Source: Trichocladium uniseriatum
Taxonomy: Eukaryota; Ascomycota; Sordariomycetes; Sordariales; Chaetomiaceae
Direction: 5' to 3'
NCBI GenBank assembly: GCA_017139535.1
Contig: WOUO01000024.1
Span: forward strand, 186,001-250,000
DNA length: 64,000 bases
Shown piece by piece: positions 23,051 through 35,348 of the stretch (positions within the stretch are counted from its first letter, which is position 1; every line of letters begins with the position of its first letter). A program made the translations under genes and the position numbers. The notes beneath the pieces were generated by a model. That model was not told where the DNA came from and ran no database searches. It worked only from the letters and a program-made list of their open reading frames with translations.

Positions 23051-24330
23051 GGCTCATCATGATGGACGGTGATGTTTGAACGCGAACTTGATCCTACAAT
23101 TCCCTACGATTATGGACGACGAACGGACCAGATGGATCAGACCACGAGGAGAATGGGCGTCTCGTGGAGAAATGGGGAATGGGTGCCTGGAAACAGTGGA
23201 CAGTCCAACAGCTTCACTGGGGATGGCGCGTTTAGAACGAGGTGGAAATGCGCTCTGACACGGATGGGTGGCGGTTCTTTTCTTTTACTTGGCGGCAATG
23301 TCAGCATTCCATAGCATGGCAAAGGCGTTCCTTGGGGGCATCCAGCATGCTTGGCTTCGCGGGAGTTTTGTATGAGTACCACAGCATTGCATTGGCCGAC
23401 ATTGTATACTATGGGCGTTGACGGACATTACCATGGAACGGAACGGAAAGTTGGGACTCGGCAGAGACACAGAGGAGGGAACAAAACGGGTAATACGGAA
23501 ACGTGTGTGGACTGGCTCAAGAACCCAAGATGCGTCTCTATGAATCTGCACTTTTGATGTGATTGAGGGGCCGAAGAAGGGCCCCAACGGTGAGCGTGAC
23601 TCGGATAATTCGGACTTCGAGACGGGCTGGCCTTGGTTGACTTGGCTCGACTGCACGAGGCCACCAAGGGGACTAAACGAGAAGCGAAGACCTCTCAAAC
23701 TTGGGCCTCGGTGATCCGCGTCTTGAAGGTCAGGTAGGCTTGGCTAGCCCCGAATACTTAGACCGGCGACAGCCCTATCTGGGCCTTTTCTCTTTTAAAA
23801 TCGTCAAAAAGCGCGTCGAATGAGGAAAAGGTGCAAAAAGCTCGGACCATGACGTTTTCTGGCGCCTTGTTCTGGCGCTAGCTGAAGGTCAGCCGGGAAG
23901 CTCGGGCCACTTTTTGCGGGGCATTTCTCCAAAACGCGCGGTGCCGCAGCCGAAAAAACAACAGACCAAAAGCCCGCCCATTTGGAGCGCATTAACCGGC
24001 CAATTTTAGAGCTGCAAACCGGCTCTCAAAATGCCCGTTTTTTTTAATGGCAGGAATTAACAAGCAACCCACCCACCCGAAACTGGACTAGTGCCACTTT
24101 GCCCCCAAGATCAGCCAACTCTGATCCGGCCGCCTGCCCACGCGCCCCCTCTTCCTATTTAACGCCTGGCCCCCTCTCGCTCCCCAACTCTTCCAAAACA
24201 CCACCCTTTCTACCAATTGAGTGCATTCGTGCGTTTATCACCGGCATCAAACTTTCCATCGATTTTGTCCACCGCGACAAGTAATTCCATCCTCTAAACA
24301 CTTCCAAATCAACTCCATACCTCCATCAAC
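23051..24330 (+). promoter_or_regulatory. Histone H4 promoter region with candidate cell-cycle boxes
   Basis: 1.28 kb between CDC27 and H4, both plus strand. The downstream half shows several E2F/MBF-like elements: AAAAAGCGCGT (23806-23816), TTTTCTGGCGCC (23855-23866), TTTTTGCGGG (23911-23920) and AAAACGCGCG (23931-23940). It also has a CCAAT box near 24000 and a TATTTAA at 24156-24162. These fit S-phase histone expression, but the assignment is by consensus only. An imperfect inverted repeat (ATTTTAGAGC with GCTCTCAAAAT) spans about 24003-24032. No gene is seen. Confidence 0.5.
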
Positions 24331-24949
<619 letters not shown>

Positions 24950-25252
24950 GCGGTTTTTTGGGCGGATGGGTTTAGCGGTTGTGATTACAGTGGGCACATG
25001 ATTGGGGCACATTTTGCGGTTGTCTTTTTCGCTGGCGTTGGGAGGGGATAGGCATTAACTATGGTCGATGGGAATGACCAAGGCGTCCATGGGAAGGGTG
25101 GTCGCCCTATGAAGAATACATTGATTTGATCATGACATTTGGTTTAGAGGTGCTTCGTGATAATCGTGTTTAGAGCATTGTGTGTAACTGAAGCATTGCC
25201 CTCTATCATCCGAATCCTCGTCATGGCATTACGCGCTGGAATAATAAGATAT
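24950..25252. other. Convergent 3' region of H4 and TRS20
   Basis: 303 bp between two convergent stops. I see no hairpin of the animal histone 3' type and no gene. Confidence 0.6.
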
Positions 25253-25825
25253 CTACAAGTACTTCCTCCCCGCTGCCGCTACCCTCTGCCGAAACACCGG
25301 GCTCCGAATCTCCATATTGACCTTGTAAAACGGGCTCATGATGGCCTTGACGTAGTTCTCGTAAATCTCGGTGAAGAAGTTCTTGATGGCCTCCTCCGTC
25401 TGCGGGCTGGTCGGGTTCGCCCCGACCGACGTCGAGTTGCGCGTCGGCGCGCCCCCTGTCGTGGCCGTCGGCGGCTGATGGAGCAGCAAAAACTTGACGT
25501 TGCCGGCCGTCATGAAGCAGGATATGTAGTTGTTGAAGAATTTGTCGATGACTTTGAGGTAGCTGTCGCGGAGTGAGAGTTAGTGCGTGTCCCCGAGCAG
25601 TTGGAGGGTCCCCGGGAGCCTGGGGAGAGAGGGGACTCACAGCTGCCCGTTTGTCCACTGCACCTCCTCGACTATGTCCAGACTGCTGTGCAGGATAAAT
25701 TGGTTCAGGTGCTGTGCCTGCTCGGTGAAGCGTGACTGGCCATCGCCGCCCTGCTTGCTCGTGCCGAACTCGTACTCGAACAGCGGGTTGTCTTGGGTGC
25801 CGATGATGGCAAAGTAGTAGCTCAT
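25253..25825 (-). CDS. TRS20: TRAPP complex subunit 2 (TRS20/sedlin)
   Basis: Two exons (25641-25825 and 25253-25562 on the minus strand) give 164 residues, the family length. It starts MSYYFAIIGTQDNPLFEYEF and has the longin-fold landmarks FILHSSLDIVEE, FNNYISCFMTAGNVKFLLLH and IYENYVKAIMSPFY. TRS20 is a core subunit of TRAPP, which is a GEF for Ypt1/Rab1 and tethers ER-to-Golgi vesicles. An insertion of about 20 Thr/Ala/Gly-rich residues after LLLHQP is typical of filamentous fungi. The gene is divergent from MRPL31 with 428 bp between starts. Confidence 0.94.
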
Positions 25826-26253
25826 TGTGCCCGGTTTTGTTTCGGTCGGAGGCGTGTGCGGTTTTTTGATGGTTGGGGGTCCGTTGCTATCGGTCTATCA
25901 TCTGTGCGATATGCGGGCGGGGCGACCTATGTCGAGGTGCTGGGTGTCGCGGCGAGCGGTCGCGGTCGCATCCATCGTCGTTGGATTCGATTCGAACCAG
26001 ACAGAGAAGCAGCTCCCCTGGAAGGTTGTGCTGGATGGCGCTAACGCTGCAGGCGGAAGTCCAGCTAGTGGGTCGCGGGGTCGGTTGGGTCTCCACTCAG
26101 CTTCTGGGGCTTGCCGTGACTGGCTTGGCGCTGCAACGGGGGAGCCGCGTTTTTTTGGTCAATCGACCAGCGTGCCTGTCCTCCGTCCTCCGTCCGACTC
26201 GGCATCTCCAATCCACTACGGCGGGACCGGTTGCAGCTCCCACCACGACAACC
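25826..26253. promoter_or_regulatory. Bidirectional promoter, TRS20 and MRPL31
   Basis: 428 bp between two divergent start codons; both 5' UTRs and promoters must fit here. A tRNA B-box-like string near 25988 has no tRNA fold around it. No clear TATA is seen. Confidence 0.6.
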
Positions 26254-26717
26254 ATGTTCGGGCCGTTCAGAATCACAAATTCCCTAAGCGGGGGTCTTCT
26301 ATGGTGAGTTCCCAGAGCTCACGTGGTTTTGTTTCTTGCGAGGGAGTCGAGAGACTGACACTCGGTGCAGGAAGATCCCCTGGCGCATGTCGGCACCCCA
26401 GAAGTACCGTCAACGGCAGCGGCTACGGGCCGTCGACCAGGTCGTCGAGACATTGAGCACCGCATTGGCCAAGAAGGGCGAGACGCTCAAGTCGCTGGAG
26501 CTGTGGAAGAACGAGATGCCGACCGAGGCCGAGATGCTGCCCCGGGACAAGTACACCATGTTCGACCGGAAAGCCAAGAGATACCGAAAGGGCGTTCACA
26601 GTATGTTGCTGTCCGGAGCAGGGAGGGTGTTTGTGCGCTGTGTGTCTGACAATTCATCCCCTAGAACTCCCCAAGTGGACGCGCGTGTCGCAAAGAATCA
26701 ACCCGCCCGGATTCTAG
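26254..26717 (+). CDS. MRPL31: Mitochondrial large-subunit ribosomal protein mL60 (MRPL31)
   Basis: Three exons (26254-26303, 26371-26600, 26665-26717) encode 110 residues. It begins MFGPFRITNSLSGGLLW, continues KIPWRMSAPQKYRQRQRLR and ends with LPKWTRVSQRINPPGF. Those are the landmarks of the fungal mitoribosomal protein mL60. The protein is small and very basic and is a structural component of the mitochondrial 54S subunit. All three junctions keep frame, and the last exon encodes only 17 residues plus the stop. Confidence 0.93.
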
Positions 26718-27002
26718 ACGTGGAGCGATGGTCTTTTGGCATGTATATCCTATGTATTATACCAACTGGAATAAACGGCGTTATGATGGCATCAATGTGG
26801 CAATTTTTAGCTGTTACTGGCAGTGCTAGGGGCATGGGGCTTGTGTCAAGACAAGCATTGGTTTGCTCGGAGAGACGCAAACCGCGGCAGACACCAAGCT
26901 GCCGAACGCCATTCTGATTTCCCGGGGTATTACCTATTTTCCCATGAACCTGCCCAAGCATCCCACCGCCATATGGGAACGGCCCTACTTCAATTGGCCA
27001 CT

Positions 27003-27713
27003 CTACCTCAGCCGGCCATAATCGTCGTCGTAATCCTGCCGCTCGCGCTCCCTCATCCGCTGCTGCTGGATTGCCCGGCCAACGCCACCACGACCCTCGT
27101 CGTAATCCTCCCGGTACTCGTCGCGAACCTGTCCTCCAGACTTTCCGCGTCCGTACTGCCGGCCCTCGACGAATCCGGGATCTAAATCAGTGCGAATAAT
27201 GCGCTCGTCCAGTTTCGTGCCGCCGATGTACTTCATGCAGTCAAGCGCGTCCTGGTGGGTGTAGTATTCGACAAAGCAGAACCCGCACGGCGTCTTGTTG
27301 AACCGATCAAGGCCCATGACAAGGCGTTTGATCTCGCCGCACTTGGAGAAAAGTTCGTACACTTGCTCTTCGGTTGTGTAGAAGGACCTGGGAGTTTGCG
27401 GGTCAGCTCGACCAGCTCTTTTCCTTGCCAGGCTATCGCAACGGAGGAGCATACAAGTTACCAACGTAGAGCGTGGTCGCATCCTTGAGCGGATCTTCCT
27501 CAGGCTGGTCGGCCTGCATGTTCACATCGTCGTCGCCATCGCGCTGGTCCTTGCCATCGAATCGCCTGCGTTTGTTCTGCCGTCGCAGCGAACCATGTGT
27601 TAGACATTGAAATGTTGGAGCTTCTGAAAATTATAGAATTGAGAGCTCACCCTGTTGTTGAAGTAGGCGCTCGGTTGGTCGAGCCTCTCGACAGTTGCCC
27701 GTGGTCCCCTCAT
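27003..27713 (-). CDS. CBC2: Nuclear cap-binding complex subunit 2 (CBP20)
   Basis: Three exons on the minus strand (27651-27713, 27455-27576, 27003-27387) encode 189 residues. The RRM has RNP2 TLYVGNL, which is split by intron 2, and RNP1 TPCGFCFVEYY. The family-specific segment FYTTEEQVYELFSKCG and the end LDERIIRTDLDPGF are also present. The C-terminal tail is Arg/Gly/Asp-rich, as in other CBP20s. CBP20 holds the m7G cap between aromatic residues and works with CBP80 in splicing, export and quality control of new mRNAs in the nucleus. It is divergent from NUP82 with 391 bp between start codons. Confidence 0.95.
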
Positions 27714-28104
27714 CTTGTGATTGTTGTGTTGTCGGAATCTGGATGGACTTCCGGAGCTTCAAGAGATGCCAGTGATTGAAGGTTGTCGCACTGGCCTGGC
27801 CTTGTTATCGCAAGCAAAGGGCCGCCAAGGTGGGTCCGCATGCCACTCTGAATGACAGGGGCGCTTCAAAAAAGCTGCCCAGCCCAGCGAAGAGACGCGC
27901 CAAACAAAGACCGGGACAAGACCCCAGCTGTCGATTCGAGAGCTCCCGACCTCGCCAAACTTGCACTTTTCAAACAACAACAACCAAGAGGGGCAACGCC
28001 CAGTTTGCGCCACTGCCAGACTCGTTAGATCGCTACTCGTATTGCAGATTTCCAATTGCCAGCGGTCTCTTCAACACAGGCAGCCAACCCGCATTGCAGC
28101 GCAA
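27714..28104. promoter_or_regulatory. Bidirectional promoter, CBP20 and NUP82
   Basis: 391 bp between divergent start codons of two genes that act on nuclear mRNA (cap binding and pore export). Nothing specific was recognised beyond the shared space. Confidence 0.6.
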
Positions 28105-30831
28105 ATGCCCCGGATCAAAAGCTTTGCGCCGAGCTGGCTCAATGAGCCGGCTCCGGGCCACAAGCTGTTCGAGCAATCAAACGACGATACCAGGCTTTCT
28201 GCGCCGCTTCCGTATGGCAAGAAGGCCAAGCCAGGCCCGCGGCGGACGATCGCCCGGCGGGGTACCGAGGTCTTTGTCGCAGTCGGGAAGCAAATACGAT
28301 GGGGCGATCTTGTCCATCTCAAGGAGTCGTGGGAGGCCAAGCAGGCACGATCTGGTGCTGTAACACGCGTCAAGAAGGAGAGTCCCGAGGCCTCGTTCGA
28401 TGACTATGAAGATGAGGGGCCGAATGGGGAGCTGGGAGGGGGGTACCGAGTGAGTGCACTAAAGAATTGAACTAGGCCATTGTTCTTGTAGCTAACTCTT
28501 GACAAACAGACCATCAAGACACCAGTCGCCGATGACATTCGCCAGTTGATCATGTCCCCGAACCAGGACTTCCTCGCCGTCTTGACGTGCCATACCGTCC
28601 ACATCTGCATCCTGCCCGATTCTTCCCATCTCCATACCAAAGACACAACGCCATTCAAGCCCAAGTTTTGGACCCTCGGGCCTACCACCCACGTCACCTC
28701 TCGGTCGGCGGTTGTTTCGGCAGTGTGGCATCCCTTGGGCGTCAACGGGACGGCGCTAGTTACCGTGACGGAAGACGCCGTGGTGCGCGTTTGGGAGTTG
28801 TCCACGGCGGACCGCTGGACCTTTGATGCGCCCACACTCGCTGTCGACTTGAAGAGACTGGCGGACGGGACGTCTCTGGACCAGAACTTTGGCGTTTCCA
28901 CATCGGCCACGAACAAGGGGTTCTCACCAGATTCATTCGATATGGAAGTGGCGGCCGCGTGCTTCCCTGCGAGGGGCTCTGGTGGCTGGTCGCCAATGAC
29001 GCTGTGGGTAGCCATGACGGGAGGCGATGTGTACGCCCTCTGCCCTCTCCTGCCTCAACGCTGGGCACCTCCCCCTACACTGATCCCGTCCTTGTCTGTT
29101 TCCATTGTTGCCAGGGTTGCAGCTGCCGAGGATAACCCCGAAGCGTCACCCGAAGACCGGCTTCTGGCCCAACAACAACTGGATTGGATGTCCGATCTGG
29201 ATAACCAGGAGCCCAAGGTTGTCCAGGGTCCTCTTGGCGAGGCCGCAACCGAGGTGTACACGCGCCCCACCCGTCCTGGCATCGTCCCGAAGCTCCAGGG
29301 CCCGTTCGACTTCGACCTGAATCCCGAGGATGAGGGGGATGATGAGGTGGAGCTCAAGGATATCTACGTCATTGGCGAAAAGGCGGATGTGTCCGATTTG
29401 ATGATGGGAGAGGAGGAGGAGCTTGAATCGAGCGACGAAGAAAACGGTCTATCCCTGACGGTTATCTGCCTCGTCTCCACGAGCGGGCAGGTCAAGGTCT
29501 GTCTCGACGTTGAGGGAGTCGAGGCGCAATGGCTTCCCCCTCGGTCTAAGCATCGGCCTAGGCACTTCGCCCCGGAGGCATCAACCCCGTCGTTACTGAC
29601 GTTCCAGACCTTTGACACGCTCAAGCCTGCCGAGGTCGTGGCCGACAGCTGGCCCATGTTCAGCGAGGATGCCACTTCCCGCTACTCATTTTACATCACT
29701 CATCCCGCCGGCATTACCTCTGTTTCTCTGGAACCGTGGGTATTCCGGCTCGAGAGCGAACTTCAGGGGGATTCCGAGGCTGGGGCGGAATTTCGCATCG
29801 ATGTGCTCGCCCAGGGACAGGGATCAGAGAGGGAGCGCATTTACACGCAGGCCCGTGGTCAAAACGCCCTGGCGGCAGCCACAGCCATCAACGACCCGGA
29901 TCTTGGCCACTTTGTCCTATCCGCCACGCATAATGACCCCGTCGCCCTTTTCTTCGACACGCCTGAACCGGATGTCGCGCCTAGAGAGTCCCCGGTAGCT
30001 ATCGAGGAGGATACGGAAGAATCGCAGGGGCCGCCGCTCGCTTGGGAGCCACGACCTCTGTTCCGCCCGTCAGAGACACTGGATCGACGAAGCGCGATGC
30101 CGGCGTGGATCGACCATTTGAAGACGGGCCGGCGGCGACCGCTGTTCCAGCAAGAGGTTCGCCTTTCCATGGCGACGCTTGAGGTGTTTCACGAGGGTCA
30201 TAAGGTGATTTGCAATGAGGTTTCAGAACTCAACAACGCCGTGGCGGAACTCTTCAGGAAATGCGAGGCTCTCCAAGACGAACTGAAGAAGCAAATCGTC
30301 AAGGTGCATAAGGCCAAGGAGCGGATCGATACCATCACGGGAGATGACTCAGCAGACGAGGAGCCCGTTTCGGAAGACATGCTCGTCCAGAATCGGATCA
30401 GGGCTGCCCGGCAGAGGCAGGAGGAGCTGGCAAATAGGATGGAGAAGCTGAAGCGGAGACTTGGCAGAGCGACGAGCCGTGAGCTGAGCGACAAGGAAAA
30501 GGCATGGGCGGAGGAAGTGCGGACGCTGGACAGCAGCATTCTGGGTCCCGAGGCGGATCAAGCATCACCAACGGCGTCGAAAACACAGCAGCCCTGGAAA
30601 CGATTCGAAGAGATCAAGGCACTCCGGGAGGCCTTGTTTGCGCATGCTGCGCAACTCCAGAAGACTGGGGAGAGAGGCGGCGACGAGTCGCCCGCCTCGC
30701 CGGTGCCTAGCATCAAGATCCCGGCCGGCATCCGCAAGGCCAAGATGTCGCAGGTCATTGGCTTGTTGGACCGGGAGACGGCACTCGTGGATGCAGTGAA
30801 AGCCCGTATTGAAAGGCTCAACATTGGATAG
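28105..30831 (+). CDS. NUP82: Nucleoporin NUP82
   Basis: Two exons (28105-28449, 28510-30831) give 888 residues, close to the 882 I recall for Chaetomium thermophilum Nup82. The N-terminal part is a seven-bladed beta-propeller (for example VVSAVWHPLGVNGTALVTVT and DAVVRVWELS). The last 300 residues are coiled-coil (LNNAVAELFRKCEALQDELK, ARQRQEELANRMEKLKRRLG). NUP82 sits on the cytoplasmic face of the nuclear pore with Nup159 and Nsp1 and organises mRNA export. The intron falls after residue 115 and uses a GTGAGT donor. Long acidic loops (EDEGDDEVELKD; GEEEELESSDEENG) interrupt the propeller. Confidence 0.93.
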
Positions 30832-31792
30832 GCCGGCAGTTCGGGTACGATGCCGTTAGGATGCAGTTGGGAATAGGTGGAACTGAGGAGAGGGGTAAAC
30901 TAGGTCAGGTGTCCCACGGCACTCATTGTTTTGATGCATTGAAGGAAAACAGAGAAACCACTTGTTTACTTGTGTACGCACAGCCCCGGATGCCGCCCGG
31001 CCTCTCACTGCATGCCTAGGTGCCGCCGTTGATATCTCTTAAGGCGCCCGAGCTGCCTCCCTTGTGCCTTGTGCTAACAGTGGCAAGCAACATGCGGAAT
31101 TCTGCTAGAGGGACAGTGCGGACTTGACCAACCACTGCAAATGTTCGGTCGGATAGGGTGCTCATGGTTCCGGGTCTTGGTTTAGGAACGACTGGGTTGG
31201 GATATTGGGAGTTGTAAGCGGAATCTTGGCCATGGTTGGACGTTTCTGATCCCCCCTGCAGCCACTCACCGGCAGCAGGCTCCTCCCACCCAGCTGCAGT
31301 AGCTCTGTGCGACCCGAGGCTTTTTTTCTGGCCATCTTCCCCGGGCCTCACCATTCCGAGTCGACTCCGAGAAGCTTCCACGAGGTTCGGGTGCTACATT
31401 CCGTCGCCAACCCATCGGTGGTCTCACGATGGTACGACCTAGCACGGCTTTCTTCTATCTCAACGGCTACCTACCCTGTCCCGAAGCTTTCTTACAAGCT
31501 GCACGAGACCGCAGTGGTGCCAAGACAGACTGCAACATACCGACGCCGGCCAGTCTTTGGAAACGCATGGGTCCGTTTCCTCTCTTCCATGTTTGGTACT
31601 CTCTCTCACCACCGCTCACCGCTCATCGGACTTTACCGCACCGTGTTGGAAATTATTCGTTCCCTCTTCTCCCCAAGGATTTTGTCATTACGGAGTATAG
31701 TAGTTTGTGCGTTTCCATTTTTGCCGCCCGGCACCTGGCATGTCCCATCTACTCGCCGTCGTTTCCCCCTTTCCGTCCGCTCTGTTCTGCCT

Positions 31793-31826
<34 letters not shown>

Positions 31827-32161
31827 GCCCCCCCCCCCCCCCCCCCCCCCAGGGGCCGCGCGGGAGTTGCTCACCTTGCATCATGCAGTCGCCTCACTTT
31901 TCTGTCCTTGCTATTGGGGGCCCTGTGACACTCACCCGTACTCTCTGTGCCCTTGGGCCTTGAATTATGGCTGGGTGTCGTCATGGAAGCACACTCTACG
32001 GGCAACAAGACCGGTTATAAATATGAGCGCCCATCCTTGCGTCCGCTTCTCACCAGGTTACATACCACCAGCTCGTCATAGCCTAGAGGGACCCAATGCT
32101 AGTGCGTCTCGTCGATACTGAGTCTTTCCAAGGTCCACTGCAATCACGTCTATGGTCGAAA
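30832..32161. other. Intergenic region with extreme poly-C tract
   Basis: 1.33 kb between NUP82 and the next plus-strand gene. Short ORFs overlap in three frames through 31307-32121, but they run through homopolymer C and are not credible proteins. The region carries two C runs, 31794-31824 and 31828-31850, separated by GGG. Bases 31990-32160 probably contain the transcription start of the following gene. Confidence 0.5.
31794..31850. repeat. Poly-C tract (C31-GGG-C23)
   Basis: Fifty-seven bases made of 31 C, then GGG, then 23 C. It lies about 310 bp upstream of the ATG at 32162. It is directly visible and unlike any other tract in the window. It can form i-motif or, on the other strand, G-quadruplex structures. 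The exact length may be an assembly estimate. Confidence 0.9.
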
Positions 32162-33714
32162 ATGGCGCCGGTAGCTTCCTCTCCACCCTTCGACCTGCGT
32201 ACTCAGATCATTGGTGAGTTCTGCCCGCTTGACCACTCACTGACTGCAGCCCCCGCACATGACCCCTGGCCACTCAGTACACTACTGACCGTTTCCCAGA
32301 AAACTGCCAGTTTTTCAGCCGGCCGGATGCTGATGTTACACTTGTCATCGCCAAGGAGCCGCTGGGAACCTTCAAGGTCATTGTGCTGAGAGCCGAGGAC
32401 GGCACCCGAGACGTGCTGCTTTCCGAGACGGCGCCGTCCTTTTACGATGCCTTGCAAGCTCTCCATGTAAAGTCTACTGAAGCGGTGCAGAACTACATCG
32501 CCAGCAACGGCTTCGCCTTTGTGCCCAGTGGCAAGAAACAGAAGCCCAAACTCGCCAACAACCACGCTGATGTTTATGACAGCGACAGTGCTTCGTCCAC
32601 CGTCACGCTAGGCGAGGCCTGCGAGTCCTTGTCGGACAACGAGACCGTCTCGGTCTCCTCTGTCGACGCAAAGAGACTCCGGCGCAAGACGGGCAGGCCG
32701 ACCAGGACCAAGACGGTAACAAGCAAGGCGAGACGGTCACGCTCCAGGTCACGCTCGCCTTCGTCTACACGCCGAGCTCGTTCTCGGTCATGCTCTTCCT
32801 CGTCGTCTGAGTCAGAGCACGAGTTCCGCCGTGAAACCGAGACGCTGCGCGTCCCTCCCATGCGCCCACCCTTCCTCAACAACTTCCCCCATCGCATGCC
32901 ACCGCGCCCTCCCCAGAACAGCTTCCCAGGGCCGCCACGGCCCCCTGGCCCCTTGGGACCACCCGGCTGGACCCCCTATACACAGTATCCCCCGGGCATG
33001 GGCCCTTCCCTACCAACCCCACCACCCGGCCGCAACAGCAACCCCGCCATCATCAACCCCCATCCCACAACCACCACCTCCCCACCCCTTCCCACAGGGT
33101 CAGGGTTAGGGTCAGGCTCAGGATCAGAGCCAAAACCAGCCTCAACGCCCAACCCCAACACCCGCCCCCAAGTCCACGACATCCTCCTCCAAATCAACTG
33201 GCTCAACCACGGCTCCCAACGCACCCTCGAACAACTCACGGGGCGCGTCACCATCCGCGACCTCCAGTTCGCCGCGCTAGCCTTTGTCCAGCGCCAGGTT
33301 CGGCTGTTTGACAACGTCTCCCCGGCCGACACACTCCCGCGGAGTCTGTGCCGGCTCAGGGCGAGCGTGAAGAACATTGCCGTGGCGGGAGCAACGGAAG
33401 GGGGGGTGTACGATGTGAGTGGGTATGCGGGACAGGATTTGACGGGGTTGGTTGCGCTGCTGAGGGAGGGGCGGGATAATAGTGAGGGGGGGCTGTTGAG
33501 GGTCGAGGTGGAGGTGAGGAGTTTGGGTGTTGGTGTTGGGCCGTCTGTGGGGGTGCCGCCTGTTGTGGGTGGGATGCCGCCTCCGCCTCCTCCTCCTCCG
33601 CCGACGGCGGCGGCTGCTCCTGCTACGGGTGCGGGTGTTGCGGCCAGGCCGTCGGGCCCAGAGGCGGGAGTGGGTGCGTGGGCGGCGATGCAGGGGCAGG
33701 GTCAGCTTGGTTAG
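32162..33714 (+). CDS. Uncharacterised Arg/Ser- and Pro-rich protein
   Basis: Two exons (32162-32213, 32300-33714) give 488 residues. I do not recognise the family. Residues 1-120 look folded (DADVTLVIAKEPLGTFKVIV, SFYDALQALHVKSTEAVQNY). Then come an acidic/Ser stretch, an SR-like block (RRSRSRSRSPSSTRRARSRS) and a Pro-rich region. A second folded part lies around HDILLQINWLNHGSQRTLEQ and LAFVQRQVRLFDN, and the end is a PPPPPPPPP-Ala-Gly tail. The SR block suggests a nuclear or RNA-associated protein (inference only). Clean splice sites, preserved frame and conserved-looking domains argue that the gene is real. The acidic and RS blocks are targets for kinases in other proteins. Confidence 0.7.
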
Positions 33715-35348
33715 CTACAGGTGCTGGGCGTTGGCAGGGAGTGCGTGACAGGGGCAGAATGAAGGCGGACGAGCGTGAGACGGTCCAGAGAACTGGGTTG
33801 CCGGATGCCGATCGCAACGGTTCTGCCAAAGTGAGGCTTTAGCGTGGTGGCCTCGGCGTTTACGGCGTCATCCCGTGCGGCAGCATGGGTCATTCAGGCA
33901 GCACACAAGTCAAGGCCACGGCGAGGGTGCTTATATCGCTCTTTTTGTCTCACAACGGATGCGGACAACTGGGAACCAAAGCCGGGAAGGAGGAGGAGGC
34001 TCACCGTCTACCTGCCACTGATGCCGCTTCACAATTTGTTGTTTCTTTCTCAGCACTACATTACAGTTGCTCGTTTATTCCCACAGCATCTACTTTCAGC
34101 GTCACCTTTCTCACCCACATTTATTCGTATTCCTGCCCCGAACTCCTTATTTCCTGTAGCTGTAGCCCAGCATTGTACAAGTCTGTTGAGCCATGGAACA
34201 ATTTCCGGGGCTGAAATACTCCGTCGTCCTTACCAAAAAGCGGCTCACCGAGGATCGAGGAGGGATCCGGAACCAAGCATCTGTAATAGACTACCCAGCA
34301 ATGCCAAACTTGTGTGTATTCCTTCCATATCCGCTCGATTCAACTCGTATCCCCTGAATATTCAGGCGTTTTCTCTTGTCCCCATCCATTCAGTGACAGG
34401 AAAACCCACCTCCCCGCCAAACATCCATCTTATCCGTTGAGCTCCATGCCCGAGAAAATGCCCCTGACTAGCGCCACGTACGTACATAGTCGGTCACTGT
34501 CTTCCGCAAAGACACACACTCTCGTCATTTCCGGCTCCCCGGAAGCAGGGCGGACATCACGAGAAGCCAAGCGACAAGGAAGGCCAATCCCCAATGCATC
34601 GTGTGTAATCATGCAGGGGTGAACCAACCCGATCACGGCAATACCATGCTACACCATGTATGCAAAACTGGGTATACCCGTGCCAGCATCCAACAGTCTA
34701 TCTGTCAACAGCCTCGTGGACAAAACATGCGGCGCCGAGAACTTGCATGGGAAACAAGGAAGGCACAAGAGCTCAATGATCGGCAACGGACGTCCCAACT
34801 TCGACGGTTCACAACCACTCAAGTCCTCGATGGCACCGCGTCTCGCGCGGCTGATTGACACTTTTGCCAAGGAATTGTCTGAGCGAGACTTTTCCCGCAG
34901 CCTTGTTCTTTGTGCTTCCCAACTCGGAAAGGGGCCAGCCGCACACATGCGTCCGGCATTTTTGTGAGGCTGTTTAGCTCGGTAGGGTAAATCTAGCACA
35001 TGATGATTAGAAGAGTTAAGAGGGGTTCGCGGTGAGAGGTACATCTTATTTCGCTTTACGGCGTACTTTATACAGCGTGCTCATAGTTTGAGTGGTTGGG
35101 GGGTGGGGGGTCAAACAAAAAAAAAAAGGCTCATCTCCGACGACTCCAAAAACAAATCACAAAGGAACCCGCCTTAGCACGAAGTAATCCTATACGGAAT
35201 ACGCTTCCCACCAACCCAACAAAGTGTGTAAACGAAACGGCAAAACGGGGGTATCAGAGAAAAAACTACATTAGTTGAACCCTGGGCTTTAAAAGTGTCG
35301 TGCTTGAGACCCCTCAAAGCCCCCTTCCCTAGAGGCACAACACTACAC
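33715..35348. other. Convergent intergenic region
   Basis: 1.63 kb between two convergent genes. A 198-codon ORF at 33844-34440 has no recognisable domain and an unusual composition, and is treated as chance. A G-rich then A-rich stretch lies at 35097-35130. Nothing else is recognised. An alternative terminal exon of the minus-strand gene may lie at 35266-35281. Confidence 0.5.

Noticed and set aside
25980..26000. B-box-like string near the TRS20/MRPL31 promoter
   Set aside because: No paired acceptor or D arm at tRNA distances on either strand.
31307..32121. ORFs of 218 and 230 codons upstream of the gene at 32162
   Set aside because: They translate the poly-C tract into long poly-Pro and have no domain; the region behaves as promoter and leader.
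33844..34440. 198-codon plus-strand ORF
   Set aside because: No recognisable domain, unusual Ser/His/Leu composition, no supporting context.
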